NCBI RefSeq assembly: GCF_036378875.1
Contig: NZ_DASUVO010000101.1
Coordinates: forward strand, 186,001 to 250,000
Source of the DNA: Actinophytocola sp036378875
Lineage (GTDB): Bacteria > Actinomycetota > Actinomycetes > Mycobacteriales > Pseudonocardiaceae
Reading direction: 5' to 3'
DNA: 64,000 bases
The position numbers and the translations under genes are program-made. Below, piece by piece: positions 25,284 through 33,048 of this stretch. The notes beneath the pieces were generated by a model. That model was given only the letters and a program-made list of their open reading frames with translations, was not told where the DNA came from and did no database searches. Numbering within the stretch: position 1 is the stretch's first letter; each line of letters starts with the position of its first letter.

Positions 25284-25307
25284 ACTGTACCGTCCGGACG
25301 GTACAGT
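25284..25307. promoter_or_regulatory. 24-bp perfect palindrome, likely TetR operator
   Basis: Both halves read ACTGTACCGTCC inward; the whole is self-complementary over 24 bases with no spacer. It fills the space between the end of the molybdoenzyme gene (25307) and the tetR start (25277). Binding here would block tetR transcription. The start is so close that the mRNA would be leaderless or nearly so. Confidence 0.75.
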
Positions 25308-26833
25308 CAGGCGACGTTCACCGTGATCGTGTGCCAGCCGGTCGCGCCGTCCGGTGCGGGTTCGGCCAGTGCGTCCGTCTGGGTGTAGCCCGACTTGTCC
25401 GTCGCGCGGACCTGGATGCGGCGGCTGCCGGACTTCAGGTCCACGCTCACCCGCCACATGCGCCAGGTGTTGACGTCGACCTCGGTGCTCAGGTCGGCCT
25501 CGTACCACGTGTCGTCCACGCCGACCTCCACCTTCTCGATGCCGATGGTCTGTGCCCACGCGACGCCGGCGATCGTGGCGCGGCCCCTGGGCAGGGTCGC
25601 GCCGTCCCTGGGCAGGGTCGCGCCGTCCCTCGGGTTGTCGATGCGGGACTGGGTCTTGATGGGTGCCTTCGCGGACCAGCCGCGCGGGATCCAGTAGCCC
25701 TGCTTGTCGGCGAAGGTCGTCAGCTCCATGTCCACCACCCACTTGGTGGCGGAGACGTAGCCGTACAGGCCGGGGACGACCATGCGGGCCGGGAAGCCGT
25801 GCTCCTGCGGCAGCGGCTCGCCGTTCATGCCGATGGCGAGCATGGCGCCGCGGTTCGGGTCGAGTAGCGCGTCGACCGGGGTGCCGGCGGTGAAGCCGTC
25901 GATGCTGGTGGAGAACAGCTGGTCGGCGCCCGGTTTGACGCCGGCCTCGACGAGCAGGTCGCGCAGCGGGACGCCGATCCAGTCGGCGTTGGAGATGAGC
26001 CCGCCGCCGACCTCGTTGGACACGCAGGCGAGCGTGACGGGTCGCTCGATGAGGGCGCGGTCGCGGATGTCGGCGAACGTGAACTCGACGGTCTCGTCGA
26101 CCAGGCCGTGGATGCGCAGCCGCCAGTCCTGCGCGGAGACGCGTGGGAGCGTGAGCGCGGTGTCGATGCGGTAGAAGTCGCGGTTGCTGGTGATGAACCG
26201 CGGGCTGCCGCTGCTGGCGAAGTCGGCGCCGGTGGGGAGTTTCGGCGCCGGGCTGGCCGGGACGAGGCGGCCGACCTCGGCACGGGACTGCTCGACGTCG
26301 ACGCGGTTGCCGACGAGCTGCCCGACGACCGCGGTGGCGCCGGCGCCGATGACCACGCCTGCCCCCGCCCGAAGGAACGCGCGACGGCCTTCCCTGTCCT
26401 CTTCGGCGGGCCACGCCTTGCCGTGCAGCCAGCGGAAGACGACGAGCCCGACGACCGTGCTGGCGACGGGGGCGGTGATGCCCAGCTGGCCGAGGTCGGG
26501 GCGGGTGAGGACCGCGACGCACGCGATGACGCCCTGGGCTGCGGCGACGATCAGGCCGGGGGTGGGCCGGGTGCGGGACAGCAGCCCGGCGAGCACCGTC
26601 AACCCGAGGACGACCACGGTGACGCCGATGAAGAGGACGAGCTTGTCGGCGGTGCCGAACGTGTCCTTGGCCCATTCGACGACGGCGTGCGGCGAGATGT
26701 CCCGCACCCAGTTGCCGACCGCGACGAACGGCGAGGACGACGGTTCGACGAGCCCGGCCACGAGGTGCCCGACACCGAGCGCGGCCAGGAGGGACACGAC
26801 CGCGACGGCGATCGCCCTGCCTTTGGGGAGTTG
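25307..26833 (-). CDS. Membrane-bound molybdopterin-dependent oxidoreductase, sulfite-oxidase family
   Basis: About 508 residues from GTG 26833 (VQLPKGRAIAVAV); the frame extends to TTG 26872, which is less likely. Four to five N-terminal membrane helices and an RRAFLRAGAG segment precede a sulfite-oxidase molybdenum domain (residues about 235-400). The molybdenum-ligand cysteine is probably in TLACVSNEVGGGLI. A C-terminal dimerisation domain (GVAWAQTIGIEKVEVGVDDTWYEA) ends the protein. It probably oxidises or reduces a small substrate outside the cell. The DGATLPR unit is tandemly duplicated just before the last domain. Confidence 0.88.
   Translation of the reverse strand, partial: QLPKGRAIAVAVVSLLAALGVGHLVAGLVEPSSSPFVAVGNWVRDISPHAVVEWAKDTFGTADKLVLFIGVTVVVLGLTVLAGLLSRTRPTPGLIVAAAQGVIACVAVLTRPDLGQLGITAPVASTVVGLVVFRWLHGKAWPAEEDREGRRAFLRAGAGVVIGAGATAVVGQLVGNRVDVEQSRAEVGRLVPASPAPKLPTGADFASSGSPRFITSNRDFYRIDTALTLPRVSAQDWRLRIHGLVDETVEFTFADIRDRALIERPVTLACVSNEVGGGLISNADWIGVPLRDLLVEAGVKPGADQLFSTSIDGFTAGTPVDALLDPNRGAMLAIGMNGEPLPQEHGFPARMVVPGLYGYVSATKWVVDMELTTFADKQGYWIPRGWSAKAPIKTQSRIDNPRDGATLPRDGATLPRGRATIAGVAWAQTIGIEKVEVGVDDTWYEADLSTEVDVNTWRMWRVSVDLKSGSRRIQVRATDKSGYTQTDALAEPAPDGATGWHTITVNVA
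25585..25626 (-). repeat. 21-nt tandem duplication inside the molybdoenzyme gene
   Basis: Two identical adjacent 21-nt units (25585-25605 and 25606-25626) begin CCCTGGGCAGGG and add seven residues (DGATLPR repeated). The units are identical, which suggests a recent slippage event at the linker between the molybdenum and dimerisation domains. Confidence 0.85.
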
Positions 26834-26946
26834 CACACCTCTACGTTCGGCGCCGAGGGCCGTTTGGTTCAACCCAATCCTTTTCTGACATGGGATCCGA
26901 ACCGACTGTGACGAACCGATGACGGAGAGGTGGCCCTCGTGCCTTC

Positions 26947-27507
26947 ATGCCGTTGGCCTCCGGCCCCCAGCAGCCAGCCTACTGGCAGCCACCGACGAAC
27001 TCGGTGCCCGCGAACGACGGTTGGGGACAACCCGGTGGGCCGTGGACAGCTAGACCGGTTCCACCTGTTCAGAGCGGCCCGATGTCGGTGCCACCCCCTA
27101 CGCTGGACACCGGGGGCCGGAGGCCGCCGGAGCGGCGCGTCCGCGCGATCCTCATCGTGCTGCTCGCCACCATGACCGCAGCCGGCACGTTCGGCGTGCT
27201 GTACGTCGGCGCCGCCAGCGAGTCCTCCGCCGCGGCGAGCGCGCTCACCGAAGCCAAGGCCGACACCGCGTCCGCGACCGCCGGACGCCAGAAGGCCGAG
27301 GACGCCCGTGACGAAGCCGAGGACCGGACCGCGACCGCGACCGCCGAGGACGAACGGGACAAGGCGAAGGCCACCGCCCAGGGCCTGCAGACCTGCCAGC
27401 AGGCGTCTCGCGATCTCCTTGTCGCACTGGGCGGCGACGCCGACGACCCCGCCGCCACGGAAGCCGCGACGGACGCGATCCGCCGAATGGCGAACTCGTG
27501 CGTATAA
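26947..27507 (+). CDS. Membrane protein with an extracytoplasmic coiled coil
   Basis: A 186-residue protein from ATG 26947. Residues 1-60 are Pro/Gln-rich and cytoplasmic. One membrane helix (AILIVLLATMTAAGTFGVLYVG) lies at about 67-88. An Ala/Glu/Lys-rich coiled coil follows (EAKADTASATAGRQKAEDAR and similar), ending in a short domain with two cysteines (LQTCQQAS, ANSCV). No enzyme motif. It is divergent from the molybdoenzyme gene. Directly after its stop lies a two-core copy of the 22-nt-period 3' element. Confidence 0.75.
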   Translation: MPLASGPQQPAYWQPPTNSVPANDGWGQPGGPWTARPVPPVQSGPMSVPPPTLDTGGRRPPERRVRAILIVLLATMTAAGTFGVLYVGAASESSAAASALTEAKADTASATAGRQKAEDARDEAEDRTATATAEDERDKAKATAQGLQTCQQASRDLLVALGGDADDPAATEAATDAIRRMANSCV

Positions 27508-27511
27508 CCCG

Positions 27512-27548
27512 ACCGCGTGTCCAACACAGTGAACAGGTGAGTTCAACA
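27512..27548 (+). repeat. 22-nt-period 3' element, two cores, after the coiled-coil gene
   Basis: Four bases after the TAA at 27505-27507 come core ACCGCGTGTCCAACA (27512-27526), a 7-nt spacer, and terminal-type core CAGGTGAGTTCAACA (27534-27548). Orientation relative to the gene matches the minus-strand copies at 27567-27625, 46178-46236 and 59036-59094. Confidence 0.85.
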
Positions 27549-27578
27549 AATCGTGCTATCCCGATTTGTTGAACTCAC
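27537..27578. terminator. 17-bp perfect hairpin between convergent genes
   Basis: GTGAGTTCAACAAATCG at 27537-27553 pairs perfectly with 27562-27578 around an 8-nt loop. An outer pairing of 13 bp with one mismatch (27514-27526 with 27589-27601) is set off by symmetric 10-nt internal loops. The hairpin arises from two facing copies of the 3' element and probably terminates both converging transcripts. Confidence 0.75.
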
Positions 27579-27625
27579 GTGTCCTGACTGTTGGACTCGC
27601 GGGTCTCTGGTGTTGGACTCGCGGG
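27567..27625 (-). repeat. 22-nt-period 3' element, three cores, after the glutaredoxin gene
   Basis: In gene sense: CCCGCGAGTCCAACA (27611-27625), 7 nt, the identical core (27589-27603), 7 nt, and terminal-type core CACGTGAGTTCAACA (27567-27581). Both spacers end in GA. Twelve bases separate it from the stop at 27638-27640; within and overlapping these lies a tandem 10-mer TGTCAGCGGG. Confidence 0.9.
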
Positions 27626-27637
27626 TGTCAGCGGGTG

Positions 27638-27868
27638 TCAGCGGGTGAGGGCGGCGCGTAGGCGGGCCTCCTCGACGCGCCAGTAGCCGTGTTCCTCGCC
27701 GTCGATGAGGATCACCGGGACCTGTTCGCCGTACTCGGCGCGCAGTTCGGGGTCCGCGTCGACGTCCGTGACCTCCCACGGCACGTCCAGCTCCGCGCAG
27801 ATCCGCGCCACCTCGACCTCGGCCACCTCGCACAGGTGGCAGCCCTGCCTCGACACCACAGTCACCAC
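27638..27868 (-). CDS. Glutaredoxin-like protein
   Basis: A 76-residue thioredoxin-fold protein with the redox motif CHLC near its start (VVSRQGCHLCEVAEVEVARI) and the cis-proline TVPVILI-type strand seen as EQVPVILIDGEE. GTG 27868 follows the ligase stop by one base; GTG 27898 inside the ligase end is an alternative. Small proteins of this type (Rv0508 in M. tuberculosis) lie upstream of hemA; here it sits some 5 kb upstream. It likely reduces disulfides or mixed disulfides. Confidence 0.85.
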   Translation of the reverse strand: MVTVVSRQGCHLCEVAEVEVARICAELDVPWEVTDVDADPELRAEYGEQVPVILIDGEEHGYWRVEEARLRAALTR

Positions 27869-27869
27869 G

Positions 27870-29348
27870 TCAGGCGACGCTACTCCGCAGTGAGGCACGC
27901 CGGACCTTGCCCGTCGGCGAGTGGGGCAGTTCCTCGACGAAGCGGACCGTCTTCGGCACCTTGAAGCGGGCCAGCCGGGTCGCGCAGTGCTCGCGGACCG
28001 TCTCCTCGGTCAGCTCCGCGCCAGCCCGCCGCACGATGAACACGGCGACCTGCTCGCCACTGCGCTCGTCCGGCACCCCGACCGCGGCCGACTCGACCAC
28101 CTCGGGCAGCTCGTCCAGGACCCGCTCCACCTCGTTCGGGTAGACGTTGAAGCCGTTCACGATGATCAGGTCGTTCGCGCGGTCGACGAGCCGAAGGTCG
28201 CCGTCCGCGTCGAGGTAGCCGACGTCACCGGTGCGGAACCAGCCGTCCTCGTCGGGGCCGTGCGTGCCGTCGGGCCAGTAGCCGCTGAACAGGTTCGGGC
28301 CCCGGGCGGCGACACGGCCGGTCTCCGGCTCGCCCTCGTCGAACCACTCCGTCTCGTCCGGGTCCGCCGGCACGCCGACCGGGCGACCGTCGCTGTCGAC
28401 CAGCCGCAGCTCGACCCCCGGCAGCGGACGGCCGACCGAGCCGGCCTTCGCGACGCCGCTGACCAGCGTGGACGTCAGGACCGGGCCGGTTTCCGTGAGG
28501 CCGTAGCCCTCGAACACGGCAAGCCCGGTCGCTCGTGTGATCGCCGCCAGCACGGCCGGGGACAACGGCGCCGCCCCCGAGGTCAGCAGTCGGACCGTGG
28601 ACAGCCCCTCCGCGAGCCGCTCGTCGCCGGCCGTGGCGAGTGCCTGGTACATGGCCGGCACGCCCACCAGCACGGTCACCCGGTGTTCCGCGCACACGGA
28701 CAGGGCATCCTCGATGCCGAACCCGTCCATCAGCACGGCGGTGGCGCAGGCGGCCGTGACCTGGAGCAGACCGGGGCCGAGGCCGTAGAGGTGGAACAGC
28801 GGCACGACGAGCAGGAGGCGGTCGGTCGCGGTGACCGGGGCAGGGTCGAGCTGTGCGCACTGCTCGACGTTCGACAGCAACGCGCGGTGGGACAGCATCA
28901 CGCCACGCGGCGTGCCCGCGGTACCGGAGGTGTAACAGAGGACCGCGATGTCCTCGCCGCCGCGCACCGGCTCACGCGGCTCGCTGGCCGCGTCCAGGTC
29001 AGGGACGGGCACGCTGTCGCCCACCACGAACGTCGCGCCACTGTCGGCGACGAGCCGCGGCAGTTCCGGCGAGCCAGCGGCGGCCGGTACCGCGATGCCG
29101 CCGGCCCGCAGCACCGCGAACAACGCGACGCAGAACTCCGGCCCGTTCGGCAGCGGGACGACCACCCGGTCGCCCGGCGCCAATCCGGCATCCGCAAGGA
29201 TCACCGCGTAGGCGTTGACCGCGTTGTCGGTCTGCTCCCAGGTGAGCGTCCGGCTGGTGGCGGCGTCGACGAGAGCGGCTCGGCGCGGAGTTTTCTCGGC
29301 CGCGTCGGCGACAAGGTCAGCAACGTTGCCGGTCAGGGCGTCGACCAT
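27870..29348 (-). CDS. Class I adenylate-forming acyl-CoA synthetase
   Basis: A 492-residue ligase from ATG 29348, with AGAAGGG ahead. Motifs are CYTSGTAGTPRGVMLSH (P-loop A3), FEGYGLTETGP (A5), GWFRTGDVGYLD (A7), NVYPNEVERVL (A8) and the A10 lysine in PTGKVRRASL. It activates a carboxylic acid with ATP and transfers it to CoA; the substrate, probably a fatty acid, cannot be told. The glutaredoxin gene begins one base after its stop, so they are co-transcribed. Confidence 0.92.
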   Translation of the reverse strand: MVDALTGNVADLVADAAEKTPRRAALVDAATSRTLTWEQTDNAVNAYAVILADAGLAPGDRVVVPLPNGPEFCVALFAVLRAGGIAVPAAAGSPELPRLVADSGATFVVGDSVPVPDLDAASEPREPVRGGEDIAVLCYTSGTAGTPRGVMLSHRALLSNVEQCAQLDPAPVTATDRLLLVVPLFHLYGLGPGLLQVTAACATAVLMDGFGIEDALSVCAEHRVTVLVGVPAMYQALATAGDERLAEGLSTVRLLTSGAAPLSPAVLAAITRATGLAVFEGYGLTETGPVLTSTLVSGVAKAGSVGRPLPGVELRLVDSDGRPVGVPADPDETEWFDEGEPETGRVAARGPNLFSGYWPDGTHGPDEDGWFRTGDVGYLDADGDLRLVDRANDLIIVNGFNVYPNEVERVLDELPEVVESAAVGVPDERSGEQVAVFIVRRAGAELTEETVREHCATRLARFKVPKTVRFVEELPHSPTGKVRRASLRSSVA

Positions 29349-29529
29349 GGGAAACCCTTCTCTTGACGCAACTTTTGGGCAGTGTGGCACGACTCACTTA
29401 CGTCATGGTTGACCGACTCCTGCGTCTCCTCAGTAGTGGACCTACCTACTATCCAGTAACTACACGTATGCTGCCTAGGTCTCTGGTCAGGCCACCCTGC
29501 TGCCGGGGATGGAGCCGAGGGAGTCGTGC
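29349..29529. promoter_or_regulatory. Divergent promoter region between the acyl-CoA synthetase and bldN
   Basis: This 181-base gap serves two divergent genes. Around 29430-29465 it holds repeated GTAGT/ACTAC half-sites (AGTAGTGG, CTACCTACTA, GTAACTAC) at lower GC than the surroundings, which could be an operator. I could not match a full BldD consensus box. No small gene is evident. Confidence 0.4.
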
Positions 29530-30165
29530 ATGTGGACCGTACGCCCAGCTCAGCGGGCTGCGGTCCAGGTTGCCCGGATCCCCCGACAGGAGTCTGCCGT
29601 GAAGCCACCACCGCCGGAGGCCGGTGGGACGTGGGAGCTGGTGCGCGCCGCCCAGGAGGGTGACCGGTCGGCGTTCGCGCTGCTCTACGACAAGTACGTG
29701 GACGTGGTGTTCCGGTATGTCCTCTTTCGGGTCGGGGACCGGGAACTCGCGGAGGACGTCACCAGCGAGACGTTCCTGCGTGCGCTGCGCCGGATCACCA
29801 CGGTGAGCTACCAGGGCCGCGACGTCGGCGCCTGGTTCGTCACGATCGCCCGCAACCTGGTGCTCGACCACGTGAAGTCCAGCCGTTACCGACTCGAGGT
29901 GACCACGGCCGAGGTCGACGAGTCCGGCCGCGTGGAGGCCGGTCCGGAACAGCAGGTGCTGGACGGCGCGACCCGGTCGGTACTGCTCGACTGCATCCGC
30001 CAACTGGGCGACGACCAGCGAGAATGCATTGTGCTGCGCTTCCTGCAGGGACTTTCGGTCGCGGAGACGGCCGTCGTGATGTCCCGCAACGAGGGGGCCG
30101 TGAAGGCTTTGCAGCACAGAGCGGTCCGCCGGCTGGCGCAACTCCTTCCGCCGGACGTTCGGTAA
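29530..30165 (+). CDS. bldN: ECF sigma factor BldN
   Basis: The sequence from TWELVRAAQEGDRSAFALLY through LAEDVTSETFLRALRRI, QGRDVGAWFVTIARNLVLDH, RLEVTT and CIVLRFLQGLSVAETAVVM closely matches Streptomyces BldN, the sigma factor for aerial development. Two starts have good ribosome-binding sites: ATG 29530 (211 residues) and GTG 29599 (188 residues). Either way the long N-terminal pro-sequence known from Streptomyces BldN is missing. An RsbN-like gene follows 39 bases downstream. An ATG at 29509 is a third, weaker choice. Confidence 0.9.
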   Translation: MWTVRPAQRAAVQVARIPRQESAVKPPPPEAGGTWELVRAAQEGDRSAFALLYDKYVDVVFRYVLFRVGDRELAEDVTSETFLRALRRITTVSYQGRDVGAWFVTIARNLVLDHVKSSRYRLEVTTAEVDESGRVEAGPEQQVLDGATRSVLLDCIRQLGDDQRECIVLRFLQGLSVAETAVVMSRNEGAVKALQHRAVRRLAQLLPPDVR

Positions 30166-30204
30166 AATGCGTAACTCAGACCGGCAGGGATTCGTTTTCC
30201 AGGT

Positions 30205-32022
30205 GTGGACGGCGAGCCCAGAGGCGAGCGCGACCGCACGGTCGTGCGGGCCCTGCGGTCGCTGGAGACACTGACAGGCCCGACGGCGGCGGAACGCCAG
30301 CGCATCCGTGACCGGATCATGCTGCGGCTGGCGGATGACGACGCCGCCGAGGACAGACAGACGGGCTCACCCCAGCAGGAAAGCCCGCTCTCCCCTGACG
30401 CGGCGGCACAACCGGACCGGACCGAGTCGGCGAGCGACACCGACGACCCACACACCACAAGAACGCCGCGGCGGAGACGCATCGGCGAACGGGCGCTTTC
30501 GCTGAAGCCGCCGACTGGGCGGCGGAGCCGCACTGACACCGGGAGAGGCGTTCGGCGGCAAGGACGCGGCGACGAGGCAGCCAGCGAGCCAGAGGACGTC
30601 GTTGCCAGCCAGCCCGGCCACGCGCCTACCGCTGCGCACGACGACCCGGTCACCAACCGGACCGAAGACACGGTGGCCTCTCCGCAGAGCGACCCGGCAA
30701 TCAGCCAGCCCGGCGAGACAGTGGCCAGCCAGCCCGACGACACGGCCGCCCTTTCGCACCGTGACACCGTTGCGCACCGACCCGCCGACGCGGCTACCGG
30801 CCCGACGCGCGAAGCAGCAGCCAGCCAGTCCCATGAGACAGGAGCAAGCCGGACCCGCGAAGCGGTGGCCAGCCAGTCCCACGAGACAGGAGCAAACCGG
30901 ACCCGCGAGGCGGCAGCCAGCCAGTCCCACGAGACAGGAGCAAGCCCGACCCACGAGACAGCAACCAGCCAACCCCACGAGACAGCAACCAGCCAGCCCC
31001 ACGACGCAGGAGCAAGCCGGACCCGCGAGACAGCAACCAGCCAACCCCATGAGCCGGGAGCCAGCCGGGCCCGCGAAGCGGTGGCCAGTCGGCCGGGCGG
31101 TGGTGCCCGTGGGTCGGTTCGGCCGCGTGGGCGGGAGGACGCCGGTCGGCGGGGTGTGTTGTCTGGGCTGCGTGGGCGGTTCGCGGTCGCGGCGCTGGCC
31201 GTGCTCGCGCTCGTCGGGTCGCTGGCCGGGATGAGCGTGTTGCTCGCCCGTGACGCGTTGCCCGGCGACGCCCTCTACGGCGTCAAGCGCACCGCCGAGG
31301 CCGCCGCTCTCGGGCTCACCTTCGGGGACGAGCCCAAGGCGCTCAAGCACCTCGAGTTCGCCACCGCGCGGCTCGGTGAGATCGAGACCCTTGCCCGGCG
31401 TTACGGCAACCCCGAGGACGCGCCGGTCGGCGGCTATCTCTCCGCGCTCAACGACTTCGACAACGACGCCACCGCCGGCTCACGTCAGCTGATCAACCTC
31501 GCCACCCGCAGCGACGGCCGTCTCCTCGAGTCGCTGCGTGACTGGTCGACACAACAGGCCGGCCGGCTGCGGCGGGTCGCCGACCAGCTGCCCGAGGCCG
31601 CGCGCAACCGCCTGATCACCTCCCACGCGATGCTGGACCGGATCACCGCGCGGGCGGACGCCCTCCTGGGCCGGATGGACTGCTACCAAATAACCTCCGG
31701 TTCCTCCGACGACATCGGCGCGCTCCCCGCGACCGCCCCGTGCGAGGAGAACCCCGCGGTCGCGTCGAGCCCGACTCCGCCGAGTGTGCCACCGGCCACC
31801 GACAGTTCCGGGACACCGACAGGACCGGAACAACCGAGCACGCCAGTGCCTCCCGCCGTGCCGTCGCCGGAGGTGCCGCCAGTTCCCGTTCCCGGTGCGA
31901 CGATCACGGTGCCGCTGCCCACAGTGCCACCGGTGACCACCGGCACGCAGGACCCCGAGACACCACCACTGATCGAGTTGCCGCCGCTTCTGCCGGGGCT
32001 GCCCACGGTCACCATCGGCTGA
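30205..32022 (+). CDS. RsbN-like anti-sigma factor with DUF5667 domain and repeat-expanded linker
   Basis: A 605-residue protein from GTG 30205. Residues 1-50 (VVRALRSLETLTGPTAAERQRIRDRIML, cited in part) form the probable sigma-binding N-terminus. Residues about 60-320 are a disordered linker expanded by 16-residue repeats. One membrane helix lies at about 326-348. The outer DUF5667 region starts ARDALPGDALYGVKRTAEAA and ends in a Pro/Thr tail. Streptomyces RsbN, the membrane anti-sigma factor of BldN, is likewise encoded just downstream of bldN. It should hold BldN at the membrane. Confidence 0.85.
   Translation: MDGEPRGERDRTVVRALRSLETLTGPTAAERQRIRDRIMLRLADDDAAEDRQTGSPQQESPLSPDAAAQPDRTESASDTDDPHTTRTPRRRRIGERALSLKPPTGRRSRTDTGRGVRRQGRGDEAASEPEDVVASQPGHAPTAAHDDPVTNRTEDTVASPQSDPAISQPGETVASQPDDTAALSHRDTVAHRPADAATGPTREAAASQSHETGASRTREAVASQSHETGANRTREAAASQSHETGASPTHETATSQPHETATSQPHDAGASRTRETATSQPHEPGASRAREAVASRPGGGARGSVRPRGREDAGRRGVLSGLRGRFAVAALAVLALVGSLAGMSVLLARDALPGDALYGVKRTAEAAALGLTFGDEPKALKHLEFATARLGEIETLARRYGNPEDAPVGGYLSALNDFDNDATAGSRQLINLATRSDGRLLESLRDWSTQQAGRLRRVADQLPEAARNRLITSHAMLDRITARADALLGRMDCYQITSGSSDDIGALPATAPCEENPAVASSPTPPSVPPATDSSGTPTGPEQPSTPVPPAVPSPEVPPVPVPGATITVPLPTVPPVTTGTQDPETPPLIELPPLLPGLPTVTIG
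30811..31074 (+). repeat. 48-nt tandem repeats in the RsbN-like linker
   Basis: Five units start at 30811, 30859, 30907, 30955 and 31027; four are 48 nt and the fourth is 72 nt because one 24-nt half-unit is doubled. They encode two alternating octapeptides (EAAASQSH and ETGASRTR types). Copies differ at a few positions, so the array is young but diverging. A partial sixth unit follows at 31075. Confidence 0.9.
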
Positions 32023-32160
32023 ACTGAGGCCGGGCCGAAACCGGGCGGAGGCTGTGCGAAGGCCCGGTGCGCGCGAGCGACGCGAAACCTCGGTGAGCCT
32101 GCTCGCTACGCTGTTGGATGTAGTTGCCGCTGTACCGACTCGACCGCGGAGGCGAATGCC

Positions 32161-33048
32161 GTGTCCCTGTGGCGTGGCCGTGGGAAGGAGCCTGAGCTGC
32201 TCGCCACGATCGCTGGTGAGGCTTCGGCCGAAGCCGCGTTCGCGTTCGAGCAGGCCGAACGCGCTGTGCCGCCCGTCGATCTCACGGCGGCCGCCTTCTT
32301 CGACGTCGACAACACGATGATGATGGGCGCGTCGATCTTCCACTTCGCCCGTGGGATGGCGGCCCGCAAGTTCTTCACCACCTCCGACCTGACCAAGTTC
32401 GCGCTCCAGCAGGTCATGTTCCGCATCGGTGGGCGGGAGACGCAGGACGGCATCCGCAACGCGAAGGAGTCCGGGCTCTCGTTCGTCGCCGGGCACTCGG
32501 TCGCCGAGCTGATGTCGCTCGGCGAGGAGATCTACGACGAGCTGATGGCCGACAAGATCTGGCCGGGCACCCGCTCACTCGCCCAGATGCACATGGACGC
32601 CGGGCAGCGGGTCTGGCTCGTCACGGCCACTCCCGTCGACCTGGCCACGATCATCGCGCGCCGGCTCGGGCTCGCCGGAGCGCTCGGCACGGTCCTGGAA
32701 AGCGAGAACGGCGTCTACACCGGCCGGCTCGTCGGCGAGATGCTGCACGGGCCAGCCAAGGCGCACGCGGTTCGCGCGCTCGCCGCCCGGGAGGGCCTCG
32801 ACCTGCGGCGGTGCACCGCGTACTCGGACTCGGCCAACGACGTGCCCATGCTGTCCGTGGTGGGTACCGCGGTCGCGGTCAACCCGGACGGCACGCTGCG
32901 GGAGACCGCCCGCAAGCGTGGCTGGGAGATCCGTGACTTTCGTACCGGCCGCAAGGCAGCGAAGATCGGGGTGCCGTCCGTGCTCGGCGCGGGCGCCGTC
33001 GCCGGCGCGGTCGTCGCCGGCCTCGCCTACCGGAAGCGGGGAACATGA
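32161..33048 (+). CDS. HAD-IB family hydrolase (SerB1-like phosphatase)
   Basis: A 295-residue protein from GTG 32161. The nucleophile motif is AAFFDVDNTMMMGAS (DXDXT at about residues 48-52), motif II is VWLVTATP, and motif III is the KAHAVRALAAREG to AYSDSANDVPML segment, which completes a phosphoserine-phosphatase-like HAD. A C-terminal hydrophobic stretch (GVPSVLGAGAVAGAVVAGLA) may attach it to the membrane. In M. tuberculosis serB1 (Rv0505c) lies in the corresponding neighbourhood. The substrate is not established. Confidence 0.9.
   Translation: MSLWRGRGKEPELLATIAGEASAEAAFAFEQAERAVPPVDLTAAAFFDVDNTMMMGASIFHFARGMAARKFFTTSDLTKFALQQVMFRIGGRETQDGIRNAKESGLSFVAGHSVAELMSLGEEIYDELMADKIWPGTRSLAQMHMDAGQRVWLVTATPVDLATIIARRLGLAGALGTVLESENGVYTGRLVGEMLHGPAKAHAVRALAAREGLDLRRCTAYSDSANDVPMLSVVGTAVAVNPDGTLRETARKRGWEIRDFRTGRKAAKIGVPSVLGAGAVAGAVVAGLAYRKRGT

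Noticed and set aside
27508..27637. tRNA or small RNA gene in the structured convergent gap
   Set aside because: The hairpin is explained by two facing copies of the 3' element; no cloverleaf or CCA end is visible.
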